A stretch of DNA of 64,000 nucleotides from Sophora flavescens (Eukaryota > Streptophyta > Magnoliopsida > Fabales > Fabaceae): the NCBI GenBank assembly GCA_030762895.1, contig CM061062.1:237447379-237511378 (forward strand), in the 5' to 3' direction. The translations under genes and the position numbers were made by a program. The notes beneath the pieces were generated by a model. The model searched no databases. It saw only the letters and a program-made list of their open reading frames with translations, and was not told the DNA's origin. Shown one piece after another: positions 23,527-35,330 of this stretch. Positions within the stretch are counted from its first letter, which is position 1, and every line of letters starts with the position of its first letter.

Positions 23527-24931
23527 TGTTGGTGTAAGCCCTAGAGGCCAGTGTATTTCTTAGACTTACATTTGTATCTTGCTATTATATATATATATAT
23601 ATATGATATGAGGCATTCCAGTTTATTGTGTTACTTGTTTAAACATAATAAAGTCCTTAGAATAGAAATTTCAGTTTAATATAATATCAAGTATATGACT
23701 TGATCGTGAGACACTATTGAACAATGAAATCCTATTCTTAAATATCCGTAGTCAAGTATTTTATTAATAAGGACAATAATAGTACATTGAGACTATTATG
23801 TGTGCAGACTGATGACCATATCTGACGAGTCATGGATATGAGATATCGAGTCGCCACATAGGTACACATTAGAGTAATGATGTACTGGATTGACCCACCA
23901 TGAGAACACTACATGGAGCGTTGTGTGAGTGTCATAAGTAGTTCTCATAGTGACAATGGTGTATGCAATCCTTCGACCTGAAATCGCTACGATCCCTACA
24001 TGAGGAGTCGTGTGCTTTAATATCGTCAAACGTCATCTGTAATAGGATGATTATAAAGACGGTCATTGAAAATACCACGATCCATGCAGAGGGATGTGAG
24101 TGACCTAGATGGAATTTGTCCCTCCTACATAACTGGAGTAATATCTGTGGGGCCCCTGATAGAGTGAGACTGTAAAATGCATGGCCGTGCTGAAATGAGT
24201 CAATATGAGATATTGACCACATTTGTTGTTAAGTCTACTCGGGTATCAGGGAACATGATATTTAACCATACAAGGGTGACACATTCTATGTCTTGTGTGC
24301 AATATAGATATATGGACAAAGGGATAACAATGTACATGAATATTTGTCACAGAAAGGTTTCGTCAAATCACTGACTTTCTCACTACTTAGGTAGCAGTGA
24401 TGTATTGCTAGATACCACTCACTGTTTGTAATATTAAATGGGATTTAATATTACTACTAACGTTTTGGGAACCTATAGGGTCACACACATAAGAGCGGAT
24501 TAAAAGAAGCATTAAAAGGAGAGTTGGACTTTTCTATTGGGCCTAGCGCATAGTACATGGGGCTTAGGTCAAACGCTGCTCACTAACTCACTTAAGGAGG
24601 TGCTGCTATAAGTAGACCACTTAAGCTATTGTGCCCACACGGTTTTTGTTTTACCCTAGCCGCACATAGAGAGTGATAGTGAGCAGCAGGCTCGGTTTTC
24701 GAAGCTAGCACTGTGAGACAGAGACGCTTCGGGTTCGTGACGTTGGACGTTCACAGAATCTGCTCGTGTGGATACCTTAGAGACGTCGTTCGTGCGGTGT
24801 TCGTGATAGACGATTTTTAATCAACTGTCATCGCTTCAAGAGGTAAATCTTCTAACCATGAATCGTGACCATTCACAAGGATCCTTCGATGGGAATTTTT
24901 CCGCTGCGTTATTATACGCAAATTCCCAACA
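23527..24931 (+). repeat. Copia-A 3' LTR
   Basis: 1405 bases from TGTTGGTGTAAG to TTCCCAACA. Complete, with the TATA-like box at 24606-24615. It defines the right end of the copia insertion, and 24932-24936 is the target duplication. Confidence 0.95.
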
Positions 24932-24936
24932 CATGG

Positions 24937-25041
24937 TTTCAAACTGGGACAACTCCCTTTTATTTATCTGGGTGTGCCTTTGTTCAGAGGCAAACCGAAG
25001 AAGGTTCATCTCCTGCATATTGCAGACAAGATCAAGATCAA
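24937..25041 (+). pseudogene. LINE-A ORF2 continuation
   Basis: Begins TTTCAAACTGGGACA, following directly on from GCCCTTGG at 2920, and is near-identical to LINE-B at 41226-41331. It encodes the post-RT segment (LGVPLFRG, ADKIKIK-like). It ends within AAGATCAAGT, where Ogre-like U3 sequence begins with no target duplication. Confidence 0.9.
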
Positions 25042-25249
25042 GTCAGCTTGCACGAATACCCAAGGCTTGGGCCATTCTGAACAACGGAAAGGAGGGGATT
25101 TGATGTGAAGGTTGCACGCTTGAAAACGGAAGGAGATGGGGGTTTTTGCCTGATGGGTATGAAGGCTTTTTAGGGTTAGGAGTGAGGCTACCAGGTTAAG
25201 GCGAGGGAGGAGATGGAAGAAAAAAGAAAAGACCAATGGGTAGAGGAGG

Positions 25250-25575
25250 TGCAAAAAAAGGGGGTTCTGAGCAGAGATGTCGTGTGTCCAGATGGGGTGG
25301 TATGAGTAGCAGAAAGGTGGTGATTTGATGTGAGGGTTGCACACTTGAAAAGAGAAAAGAGATGGGGGGTTTTTGAACAGAAATAGCGTGTGCCCAGACG
25401 GAGTGGCATGAGTAGCAGAAAGGTGGTGATTTGATGTGAGGGTTGCACGCTCAGAAAGAGAAAAGAGATGGGGGTTTTGAGCAGAAATAACGTTTGCCCA
25501 GACGGGGTGGTATGAGTAGCAGAAAGGTGGTGATTTGATGTGAGGGTTGCACGCTCGAAAAGAGAAAAGTGATGG
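25250..25575 (-). repeat. 105-bp tandem repeat in Ogre-like U3
   Basis: The core ATGAGTAGCAGAAAGGTGG recurs near 25302, 25408 and 25512 (periods 106 and 104). The homologous array in the other LTR is at about 37480-37790. No coding role is credible, although several frames stay open. Confidence 0.85.
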
Positions 25576-26039
25576 GGTTTTTGTCTACTGTGCATGATGG
25601 CTTTTTAGGGTTAGGAGTAGGGTTACCAGGTTAAAACAAGGGAGGAGGTAAGGAAGAAGGAGGACCAATGGGTAGAGGAGGAAAAGAGGTCTTGCCTAGT
25701 ATGTAGAGTAGGTAGGAGGCATAACTCAGCTTCCTTTCCTTTTTGTTGATTGTCTTTTCTCCTTGTTTTCTTCGTCCTTTCTTCCTTATCTTCTCCTTCT
25801 TCTTTCTTAATTCTTTAGCCTTCAGCCTGAAAATAAAGTTGCAGTGGACGGAATCTCTTCGTCCCAACAGAAAATTAGATATGCAAAAGTGGATATACAC
25901 TGGACAGACCTCCTCGTCCAACAAGAAAAGATAATTGCAGTGGACGGAACCTCCTCTACCAACAGAAATTAAAATAATTGAAGTGGACGGAACCCCCTCG
26001 TCCAACAGAAATAAAAAGGAACAGGACTGGACGGGATCA

Positions 26040-26535
26040 ACAGCAGGTGCAAAGCAATGGACGGGACTACCCTGTCCATCAGCAAGTGTAAAGCAATGGA
26101 CGGGAACACCCCGTCCATCAGCAAGTGGAAAGCAATGGACGGGACCACCCCGTCCATCAGCAAGCGCAAAGCATTGGACGGGACCACCCCGTCCATCAGC
26201 AAGTGGAAAGCAGTGGACGGGTCCACCCCGTCCATCAGCGAGTGCAAGGCACTGGATGGGACCAACCCATCCAACAGCAAGTGTAAAGCAATGGACGGGA
26301 CTACCTCGTCCAACAACAAGTGGAAAGCGTTGGACGGGACTACCCCGTCCATCAGCAAGTGTAAAGTAGTGGATGGGACCACCCCGTCCATCAGTAAGTG
26401 CAAGGCACTGGACGGGACCACCCCGTCCAACAGCAAGAGTAAAGCAATGGACGGGACGACCCTGTCCAACAGCAAGTGGAAAGCAGTGGACGGAACCACC
26501 CCGTCCATCAGCAAGTGCAAGACAAAGGACGGGAC
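26040..26535 (-). repeat. 39-bp tandem repeat with hairpin dyads in Ogre-like U3
   Basis: About 12.7 units of 39 bases (13 codons, so several frames remain open on both strands). Each holds GGACGGG-ACCAC-CCCGTCC or a variant, a 7-bp stem with a 5-base loop. The unit at 26254-26272 reads GGATGGG-ACCAA-CCCATCC, with both arms changed together. Degenerate units continue to about 26930. The homologous array is 38270-38765. Confidence 0.9.
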
Positions 26536-27027
26536 CACCTCGTCCAACGAGTGAGTCCAATGCAATGGACTGGACTGCGTCCAACACAATGGACGAGACC
26601 ACCCCGTCCATAGCAAGTTCAAGGTAGTGGACCGGACCGTGTCCAACATCAAATTAAAGGGGCTGGCCTGGACCGCGTCCAACAGCAAGTCCAACGCAAT
26701 GGATGAGACCATCCTGTCCACAGCAACTGCAATGGACTGGCCTGAACAGCGTCCAACAGTAAATTAAAGGGGCTAGCCTGGACCGCGTCCAACAGCAAGT
26801 CCAACGCAATGGACGAGACCATCCCGTCCACAGCAAGTGCAATGGACTGGCCTGAACCGCGTCCAACAACAAATTAATAATGTGATGGTCGGGACCTCCC
26901 TGTCCAACAGCAAATGTGATGGACTGGAAGGGATCACCCCCTCCTTTCTTCATATTATTAGTCTCCTTGAAACATGATATCATAAAAGTTAGAATAAAAT
27001 GAAGACGGACAAAAATGGGTGTTCACA

Positions 27028-27050
27028 GTTGCCCCTCTTTACTTGTTGCA
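27028..27050 (-). promoter_or_regulatory. Ogre-like polypurine tract region
   Basis: On the element strand this reads AAGTAAAGAGGGGCAAC, ending exactly at the U3 start TGTGAACACC (27027). Confidence 0.75.
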
Positions 27051-27179
27051 TGCTAGAAGACATGATTAGTCGTGACTTTTAATGTATTGTAGTAATGAAC
27101 AAGTAACGAATAATGAACACATATTTTGTCCGAAAAAACATGAGGAGCTCAGAAGAAAACCTTATAGTTTGGAAATGAA

Positions 27180-28025
27180 ATTGCAGTGAGCCTCAGAGCT
27201 CGACAGTAAAGATGCAGTGAGCCTCAGAGCTCGAAAATAAAAATGCAGTGGACGAAACCTCCTCGTCCAACAGGAAAGTAAATATGCAGCGAGACTCAGA
27301 GCTCGAAAATAAACTTGCAATGAGCCTCAGATCTCGAAAATAAAATTGCAGTGAGCCTCAGAGCTCGGAAATAAAAAATGCAGTGAGCATCAGAGCTCGA
27401 AAATAAACATGCAATGGACGGAGCCTCCTCGTCCAACAGGAAAGTAAATATGCAGCGAGCCTTAGAGCTCGAAAATAAACTTGCAATGAGCCTCAGAGCT
27501 CGAGAATAAAAGGGTTCAGTGAGCCTCAGAGCTCGAAAATAAATTGCAATGAGCCTCAGAGCTCGAAAATAAATTTGCAGCGAGCCTCAGAGCTCAAAAA
27601 TAAAATTGCAGTGAGCCTTGGAGCTCGAAAATTAAGTTGCATTGAGCCTCAGAGCTCGAGAATAAAGAAATGCAGTGAGCCTCAAGGCTCGAAAATAAAC
27701 TTGCAATGAGCCTCAGAGCTCGAAAATAGAATTGCAGTGAGCCCCGGAGCTCGAAAATAAACTTACAGTGAGCCTCAGAGCTCGAGAATGAAGAAATGCA
27801 GTGAGCCTCAGCTCGAAAATAAACTTGCAGTGAGCCTCAGAGCTCGAGAATGAAGAAATGCAGTGAGCCTCGGAGCTCAAAAATAAACTTGCAGTGGACG
27901 GAACCTCTTCGTCCAACATAAAATTAAATGCAATGGACGGAACCTCCTCGTCCAACAGAAAGTAAATATGCAATGAGCCTTAGAGCTCGAAAATAAAGGT
28001 GTGGTGAGCCTTAGAGCTCGAAAAT
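27180..28025 (-). repeat. GAGCTC-type tandem array in Ogre-like 3' region
   Basis: More than twenty units of about 30 bases with the core GAGCCTCAGAGCTCGAAAATA, alternating with a few copies of the GGACGGAACCTCCTCGTCC dyad that also occurs in the LTR. The units are degenerate in length. Located between integrase and the polypurine tract on the element strand. No coding function. Confidence 0.9.
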
Positions 28026-28945
28026 AAACTATTAATGATCTGAAACAAATGAGAATTCCTTCCTTTTGAGGACAACGAAACTAATTGCTCCCCGGAAAAA
28101 CTTCGACCAACCAAACCCTTGTTCACCGGCCACTCTGGGACGAGCCGTTGGTCAACCAAGAATCTAACAAACTCCGGATGTTATGTAAGCTTATCTGCAT
28201 CATTTTTTTGTCGTCCAGTGTACGCTACCTCTTCCACTGAATCTGAAGTATTGAGCCCTCTTGGTTTAAACCATTCATTGGTGCTACCATTAGAGTTATC
28301 AAATCATACTATTAAACTTATATTTGCTTTTATTGAGACATGAGAGTGAACGCGATAGGGGAGTGTGGAAGAAAACCTCTTGCCTTAATATGAGAATTTA
28401 GGTTGTTAAGAGATAATAACAATGAAAACCAAGTTACAAAATGGATCATGAAGATTAAAAAACAAAGATAAGCAAAGAAAATTACGAAAATCACATAAAA
28501 CTTGCCCCAGTGTTGGTCCCTTGATTTTCATTTAATTGATTCCCCTCAGTCTTTTGATGACACGGATCTTGGTTCCTGTTTCTGATTCCTCAAACACACC
28601 TTCTTTGATCACTCCTTAATAGTTTTGCCCTAGTATACTCAGCCGGATAAAATTGCCCCAATATGGTGGGTGCTTCCAGAAGTATTGGACCTTATCCTCC
28701 TCCTAGGCTGCCCTTGCAGGTTTTCAGCCTAAGGTTTCTTTGCCCTAACTTTTGCCTAGGTTGCCCTCTCGGGTTTACAACCTAGCGGGCCTTTACTTTT
28801 CTATTGTTCTTTTGCCCTAATTTTTGCCTAGACCGTCCTTTCGGGTTTTCAACCTAGCGGGCCTTTGTTTTCCTTTTGTTTTCATTGTTCTTTTGCCCTA
28901 ATTTTTACCTAGGCTGCCTTTTCGGGTTTTCAACCTAGCGGGCCT
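28026..28945 (-). other. Ogre-like 3' untranslated region with four degenerate repeats
   Basis: No coding signal. From 28704 to 28945, four imperfect units of CCTAGGCTGCC...GGGTTTTCAACCTAGCGGGCC recur at spacings of about 53, 72 and 81 bases. The rest (28026-28703) shows nothing recognisable. Confidence 0.75.
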
Positions 28946-30250
28946 TCAAGCATAGAACTTTTTCACAGCATCAGAGTTTACTGGCCTTGGTAGCTCTTCC
29001 CCATCCATGTTTTGCAGAATCAAAGCACCTCCTGAGAACGCTTGTTTGACAATATAAGGACCTTCATAATTCGGTGCCCATTTTCCTTGGGGATCCTCTT
29101 GACTAGGGAGGACTTTCTTTAAAACCAGGTTTCCCACACGAAATTCTCTAGGATGAAACTTTTTATTGAAAGCTCTTGCCATTCTGTTTTGATACAATTG
29201 CCCGTGACAGATAGCTGCCAGCCTTTTCTCTTCTATCATGTTCAACTGCTCATATCGAGTTTTCACCCACTCAGATTCTTCTAAGTCTGCTTCCATAAAG
29301 ACTCTTAGCGAAGGGAGTTCTAGTTCGATAGGTGAGACAGCCTCCATCCCGTACACCAAAGAGAAAGGGGTTGCCCCAGCACTTGATCGTATGTTAGTCC
29401 GATAAGCATGTAGAGAATATGGCAACATTTCGTGCCAGTCCTTAGAGCTTACAACCATCTTGGCAATGATCTTCTTGACATTTTTGTTTGCTGCCTCAAC
29501 TGCACCATTCATTTGAGGCCTATAAGGAGCCGAATTGTGGTGTTTGATTTTGAGACCATCGCAAAGCTTTTGAATCTCGGTACCATTAAGATTGGCATCA
29601 TTATCTATGATTATCCTCTCTGGGATCCCGTATCTACAGACAATGTCTTTTCTGAGGAATTTGAGAAACACCCTTTGAGTTATGCTGGCATATGAAGCAG
29701 CTTCTACCCATTTAGTGAAATAGTCTATTGCCACCAAAATGAAACGATGACCATTGGAAGCCTTGGGATTAATGGGGCCGATGACATCTATTCCCCACAT
29801 CGAAAAAGGCCATGGGGATGCTAAACTGTGCAGTGGAAACGCAGGTGCATTAACCCGGTCTGCATGTATCTGGCATTTTTGGAATTTACGAACATGCTCC
29901 ATGCAATCTGACTCCATAGTAGACCAGTAATAGCCACTTCTCAAGATCTTCCTAGCCATCATGTGACCATTGGCATGAGTCCCACAAATTCCTTCATGAA
30001 CTTCAATCATGATCCATTTAGCTCCGCGAGCATCCACACATCTGAGTAGGGTACCATCATATCCTCTTTTGTACAAGACTTCCTTGTTTAAGAAAAAGGC
30101 CATGGCCAGTCTTCGGATGGCCTTTTTATTTACTTCGCTCACCTCTACCGGGTATTCCTTGGTCTGAATATATCGCTTGATATCATGATACCAAGGCTTA
30201 CCATCAGGTTCTCCTTCCACATGAGCATAGTATGCTGGCTCATCCTGCAC
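28946..30250 (-). pseudogene. Ogre-like integrase
   Basis: 434 residues in the same frame as the RT ORF, separated from it by one in-frame TAA at 30257-30259. The zinc region shows H and H in HEGICGTHANGH and C-X2-C in FQKCQIHAD-like context (first Cys replaced or shifted). The catalytic core shows GIDVIGPI (first Asp), IIDNDANLNG (second Asp) and NGAVEAANKN (Glu). The C-terminal part has the GPY-type module NYEGPYIVKQAFSGGAL. Integrase would join the cDNA ends to host DNA. It ends at 28946, where the repeat-rich 3' region begins. The sequence itself is well preserved apart from the stop before it. Confidence 0.9.
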
Positions 30251-30256
30251 TCTAAC

Positions 30257-32425
30257 TTAGATAGGTTGGACATTGATATGGATATCCGACTTGGTCATGG
30301 CAGCTAGTGTGGCTAAAGCATCGGCAAATTGATTCTTGTCTCGACTTAAATGCGAGAAAGTAATCTCATTGAATCTTGCAATCAACTGAGTCAGGTATTT
30401 TTGATATGGAATCAACTTGGAGTCCTTAGTCTGCCACTCACCATTGACTTGATAAATGATTAAAGCTGAATCCCCGAAGACTTTCAACTGCTTTATACCC
30501 AGTTCAAGTGCCATTTGCAATCCACCAGCACATGCTTCGTATTTTGCAATATTATTTGTACTTTCGAATTTCAGTTTTACGGCCATCGGGTATTGCTTGC
30601 CACTTGGTGAGATAACCACTGCTCCTATACCACTGCCATGCATATTGACTGCTCCATCAAAGTACATTTTCCACACATCTTCCCGTTCTTCGTCTTCCTC
30701 AAGGGACATTACCTCTCCATCTGGAAACTCAGAATTGACAGGCCATCCATCCTCAAGAGGATTCTCTGCTAAATGATCAGCAATTACACTTCCTTTGATG
30801 GACTTCTGGGTCACATATTTGATGTCAAATTCTGACAATATCACTTGCCACTTCGAAACCCTTAAGGAGATATAAGTACTTTCAAAGATATACTTCAAAG
30901 GATCCATTCGAGAAATTAGCCAAGTGGTGTGATATAACATGTACTGTCTGAGTTTTCTGGAAGCCCATACTAGTGCGCAACAAGTCTTCTCGATTGCCAT
31001 ATAACAAGCCTCACAGGCGTTAAACTTCTTGCTCAGATAATAAATTGCCTGCTCCTTCCTACCAGATTCATCATGTTGTCCTAGCATTGCCCCCATTGAG
31101 GTTGGCAATATGGTGAGGTAGAGTAATAATGGACGACCTTGGGTAGGTGGTACCAACACTAGGGGATTCAGTAGATATGCCTTTATCTTATCAAAGGCTT
31201 CTTGACAGTCATCATCCCATCTTCCTGGATTATTCTTCCTGAGGAGTTTGAAGATTGGTTCACATGTGCTAGTCAAATTTGCAATGAAGCGCGCAATGTA
31301 GTTCAATCTTCCAAGAAAACTCCTTACTTCTCGCTCGTTCTTAGGTGCTGGTATATCGCTTATTGCTTCCACCTTGTTAGGGTCCACCTTTATTCCTTCT
31401 CTACCGACAACAAAGCCAAGTAAGTTCCCCGCGGATGCACCGAAAGTACATTTTGCAGGGTTGAGGCGTAACTTGTACTTTCTTAGCCGTTCGAACAACT
31501 TTCTCAAAACTGCCACATGGCTTTCTCCTTCCTTGGACTTGGCCACTATATCATCAACGTATACCTCTACCTCCTTATGCATCATATCATGGAACAATGC
31601 CACCCTAGCACGTTGGTAAGTAGCCCCAGCATTCTTTAATTCGAAAGGGATCACTTTGTAACAAAAAGTTCCCCAAGGAGTGATAAAAGTTGTATTTTCT
31701 TTATCTTCATTGTCCATGACGATCTGATTGTACCCAGAATACCCGTCCATGAAAGAAAACCTGTGACTTCTGGCTGTACTGTCTACAAGGACATCAATAT
31801 GAGGTAGGGGGAAATCATCCTTTGGACTGGCTTTATTCAGGTCTCGGTAGTCCACACACATTCTGACCCTTCCATCCTTCTTTGGTACCGGAACAATATT
31901 AGCTACCCATTCCGGGTGTCTAGCTACTTCCAGAAAGCCAGCCTCCAACTGCTTGGTCACTTCTTCCTTGATCTTCAGCAACATCTCAGGATGCATTCTC
32001 CTTAATTTTTGCTTCTTTGGAGCCACATCTGGGTATAAGGGAATTTTATGCGTTGCTATCTCAGGATCTAAACCTGGCATATCTCTGTAGGACCATGCAA
32101 AAACATCCAGATATTCTTTGAATAGTGCAACCATTTCTTCTCGCTCTGGGTTATCCACTATTTTCAACTCCTTCTTATCTTCCTCGGTTCCCATATTGAT
32201 CACTTCTGCAACCTCATCATTCGAGCTAATCCCTTCCTCTGACTGTTTCATCACTTTTATGAACTCTTCACTGTCTTCTTCCTCCTCATCGGATTCAAGA
32301 TTGTATTCATCAGTGGCCGCGAGGGAATCAATAAATGAGTTTTCAAAGTTCCTCTCCTGAGGTAAGTCTTTAGTGGAAGAAGTATTCCTGGAAGAAAAAG
32401 TCGGGAATAGGAGAAGTATAGGCAA
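30257..32425 (-). pseudogene. Ogre-like reverse transcriptase with RNase H and archaeal-type second RNase H
   Basis: 722 residues. After an acidic N-terminal region, RT shows VPVPKKDGRVRMCVDYRDLN, SFMDGYSGYNQI (first Asp) and VYVDDIVAKSK (YVDD). The connection region follows with FLGRLNYIARFI. RNase H shows LLLYLTI-type and EKTCCALVWA blocks. A second RNase H begins MYFDGAVN and continues to GDSALIIYQV and NQFADALATLA; such a second domain is a mark of the Tat/Ogre lineage. The frame ends at a TAA at 30257-30259, in frame with integrase. On the coding strand a 3' splice-like TTTTTCTTCCAG lies at about 32391-32402, consistent with the intron known before RT in Ogre elements. Confidence 0.9.
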
Positions 32426-33257
32426 GAGTCTTATTCATGAAAGAAAAGCTTAAACAAAGTAAGGAAATGAAAGAGAAAAGAAACGATGGAATCAAAAGGA
32501 AAACACCAGACAAAGTGCTACATTCTCATTCATGTCTCAAAGAAAGTAAACATCAGTTCATAATTAGTACAATAAGATAATTACTTCATGGAAATAACAT
32601 CAACAAACAGTTCAGATTGCCAATTATTGAGAACTTCATATATTTCAGAGTTTAAATTTCTTCCTTCCTCAGGCATACGGGCAGCCATCCTGGTCCGAGA
32701 TCTGGTATTGTAAACTCGGGTTTGATTGGTGTTACCTTTCCTAGGTCGCACAATGGTTCCCGAATCCTCAGAAGGATGAGACTCTGTAAAGCATCCTAGA
32801 ATCTCATTACTAAACCCAAAATTTTTGTGTATGTGTATGTATGCATGGGCAAGTTAACATCCTTTGTTTGATAGCGAAAGTACTCTTAGGAAGACTGTCG
32901 TATACACCAATAGCAAGAAAATTCATCCTGCAATCAAATCTAGTGGTATGGTTCCCTCTAGCTTGAATGCAGTTGGTGTCAAGTCCAAGGGAGAATTTAC
33001 TCCTCGATAGACCACACCCGTACTAGCAACGTCCTTATTTTTACACAGAAAACACGTCATTTTTAGGGTAAAAATATAGTTGATGACGTATCTAAGGGAG
33101 AATACACTCCTCGATAGATATCATCTAAAAACGCTCGACAGTCATGGATGAAGACTTTCTTTTCATTATAAATATTCGGATACAAATCATGAGTCTTTGA
33201 TCAAAATAAAAGAAACACATTGATGGTTTCCATCCTTCTCCAAGGTCCACAAAGTTT
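32426..33257 (-). other. Gap in Ogre-like element where gag-protease should be
   Basis: Some 830 bases with no gag or protease motifs on either strand. It contains two similar segments, GGGAGAATTTACTCCTCGATAG near 32990 and its variant near 33093. It may be intron and untranslated sequence left by a deletion that removed gag-protease. Confidence 0.6.
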
Positions 33258-35237
33258 TTATGTTAAGAGCCTCATCTTCTTTTTTCTGAACCCTCTGGCA
33301 AGTCTCCCAAAATGATTGAAGAACTCAGTCACCTTTGGTGGTAGCTGAAGGAAATGGTTCATACGCGTGTGGACGGATGCCTCTTCAAACCGCTCCACCA
33401 GCTGGGAAGTGTGGTATTGGATCTTATCCATCACGTCCTCGTATTTTTTCTTCCATGCTTCCTTTTCATTCATTATATCTTTCACCACCAATTTCCATCC
33501 TTTTACCCATTTTGCGTGACGTTGAGCTCCAACCCTTCCAGAGTCTTTTACCTTGTTTCTGAGCCAACTTTCTCTCATGTTGGCTTCTGCTAGTAACTCA
33601 TGATACCTGGCTGCTTCGTTCCATCCTCGATCAGAGTACACTTCTGTTTGGGCCCAGGATTCCTGCAGGGATTCAACCCTCTCTTCTAGTATATGTATCG
33701 TTTCAGCGTGATCCCCTACACTTGTCTCGAGCTCTTTTTTCTTCTTTTGAAGTTTGACAAGCATCTTCTCTTGACATCCTATTTTTGCCAGCAGCTCTTG
33801 AATTTCTTCTTCTTTGTCTTTTCTGGCCCTTTTTGCACGACTCGGGGCTTCGTGGTCATCGGCGCATTCATCCTTCAAATGCTCAATCTGTAAACTCAGC
33901 TTCTACACTTGTATTTGGAGCTTGATAATAGTTACTTCGACAGCCTGGTCTTTCTTATAAAAAATCCTCATCTGAGCTTTTAAAACTTCGATTTCTTTCA
34001 ACATTTGATCTTTGGTCAAAGAATCATTTTCCTTATGGAGAGGAGATACTGGTCTTGAAGGGAAACCTCTTCTTGCTTCTCTCCATACCTCATATCTTTT
34101 TGTGTGAGCTATGACTCGCCTTCCTAATTCCTCCGGTCCTTTTATACGAATGTCATTCCATGCTGACCTTACTGCTATCGTTTGGCTCTTGATGCCTTCA
34201 CCACCTTCTTGGGATAGGAAGAATATTCCCTCGAGCGGTTCTTTGGGGGGTTCATCCTGCGTCCACTTGAGTTGACGCATTACCAAAGCTGGTGAGTACG
34301 ATACACAACCTCCGGGACCCATCAACGACACGTTTGACAAACTTCCGCAGCTGAATACAACTGAATCTCCGTTATACCATGGGCACATCCAACTAAATGA
34401 CCGAAGGTCGATCTGATCAAACTCTTGCTTCCACTCATATAACTTACGTGACTTTAGTTGCATGCGAGTGAATCCTTTCAGCGGGTCATCCGCTCTATCT
34501 ATTTTATCACGAGCGTACAAGTGAGTCATGATCCAAACATACAATATGGATGCACAACATCGCGGTTTGCCTTGTTGATTCAGAAGACAAACCTGTAGGG
34601 AGAGGAAAGTTTCAGCTAAGATAGCAGGGACCGGGTTCACACCATATTCTTCGACCCTATAGAAAACATCCATGGCTGACTGATCAATCAGATCTGGTAC
34701 AAAAACCAACCCATATATCATGAGGGCTAGTACTTTGTTGAAAGTAACCCATCGTTGTTGCTGGCCCAGCTTGTTGAGATACACCTCCAAAAATCGCCTC
34801 TTCAACCCTTTGGTGGTTCCCTTTTATGTTTTCTCTATCTGTTCCGGTTGAAGCTCCAACAGACTTGCTATCTTCCAATCTGTTACATATTGGCCATAAT
34901 ACATGTAGAAGCGAGTCTTCTTTTGAATGGGCAGTCTTAGCATATAAGCATACTCTTCCATGGTTGGAGTGATGTCCAAGTTAGGCAATTCAAAACACCT
35001 CAAAGTTGAGTTCCAATATTGGGCCAATGCACTCAGAGCGGGAGCTTCCACTGGAACATGCAACAGGTCTAATATTCTACCATACTTGCTGGCAAAGTTT
35101 GAGCGTGCTTTTTCTGGCATTTGCTGGCCGAGCTCACATAGTCTCTTCACGTCATTAAGTGTCACATCGATCTTGATATTTTTCTTGGGATAACTCGCGT
35201 TGCTAGTACTCTTTTCCGAACCAAACTTTTCCATGGT
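33258..35237 (-). pseudogene. Ogre-type ORF1 (plant-mobile/DUF7745-like), two in-frame stops
   Basis: Three stretches in the same minus frame: 35237-34824, 34805-33903 and 33878-33258, separated only by TAA (34824-34826) and TAG (33903-33905), so one ancestral protein of about 660 residues. The start MEKFGSEK at 35237 is preferred over the upstream Met. The first part resembles the domain found in Ogre ORF1 and plant mobile proteins (RILDLLHVPVEAPALSALAQ, then ELPNLDITPTMEEYAYMLRLP). The middle part is hydrophobic-aromatic. The last part is a strongly charged coiled coil (residues about 450-600). The domain name is from memory and tentative. Its molecular role in Ogre elements is not known to me. 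Confidence 0.75.
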
Positions 35238-35330
35238 TCTTGCTATAAGGTGAATACCAAAATCTTCCAACAAAGGGACACAACGAAAAAAAATGAGTAT
35301 AGTGAAACAAATATATCTTGCATGATTCAT

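Larger units (their letters stand above)
2921..24931 (+). mobile_element. Copia-A, Ty1/copia LTR retrotransposon (host of two nested insertions)
   Basis: The element starts TGTTGGTGTAAG at 2921 and ends AATTCCCAACA at 24931, flanked by CTTGG and CATGG (one mismatch). Its 5' LTR (2921-3257 plus 8904-9992) is split by LARD-A, its gag-pol (10926-12774 plus 21386-23512) is split by Copia-B, and its 3' LTR is 23527-24931. Protein order gag-protease-integrase-RT-RNaseH identifies Ty1/copia. The lineage within copia is not assigned with confidence. The 5' LTR end and primer binding site are deleted, so this copy could not prime normal reverse transcription. Confidence 0.95.
25042..27027 (-). repeat. 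Ogre-like 3' LTR, U3 only
   Basis: Aligned with 37261-39248 of the complete LTR. It contains about three 105-bp units (25295-25570), then the 39-bp dyad array. The TATA box and R-U5 (36313-37260 of the other copy) are missing. It ends GGTGTTCACA at 27027. Confidence 0.9.

Noticed and set aside
25188..25595. Minus-strand ORFs with repeated HLS/FL motifs in the 105-bp repeat (also 37371-37889)
   Set aside because: They are translations of a tandem repeat in U3, open in several frames, without family resemblance.
25631..26721. Long overlapping ORFs on both strands (up to 326 codons) in the 39-bp repeat; similar at 38190-38942
   Set aside because: The repeat length is a multiple of three and each unit lacks stops in several frames, so open frames arise automatically. 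They show no domain, and the sequence is the U3 of an LTR.
27180..28025. Array resembling direct repeats with spacers (CRISPR-like)
   Set aside because: The spacers are near-identical to each other, units are degenerate, and the context is a plant Ogre-type element with no cas genes.
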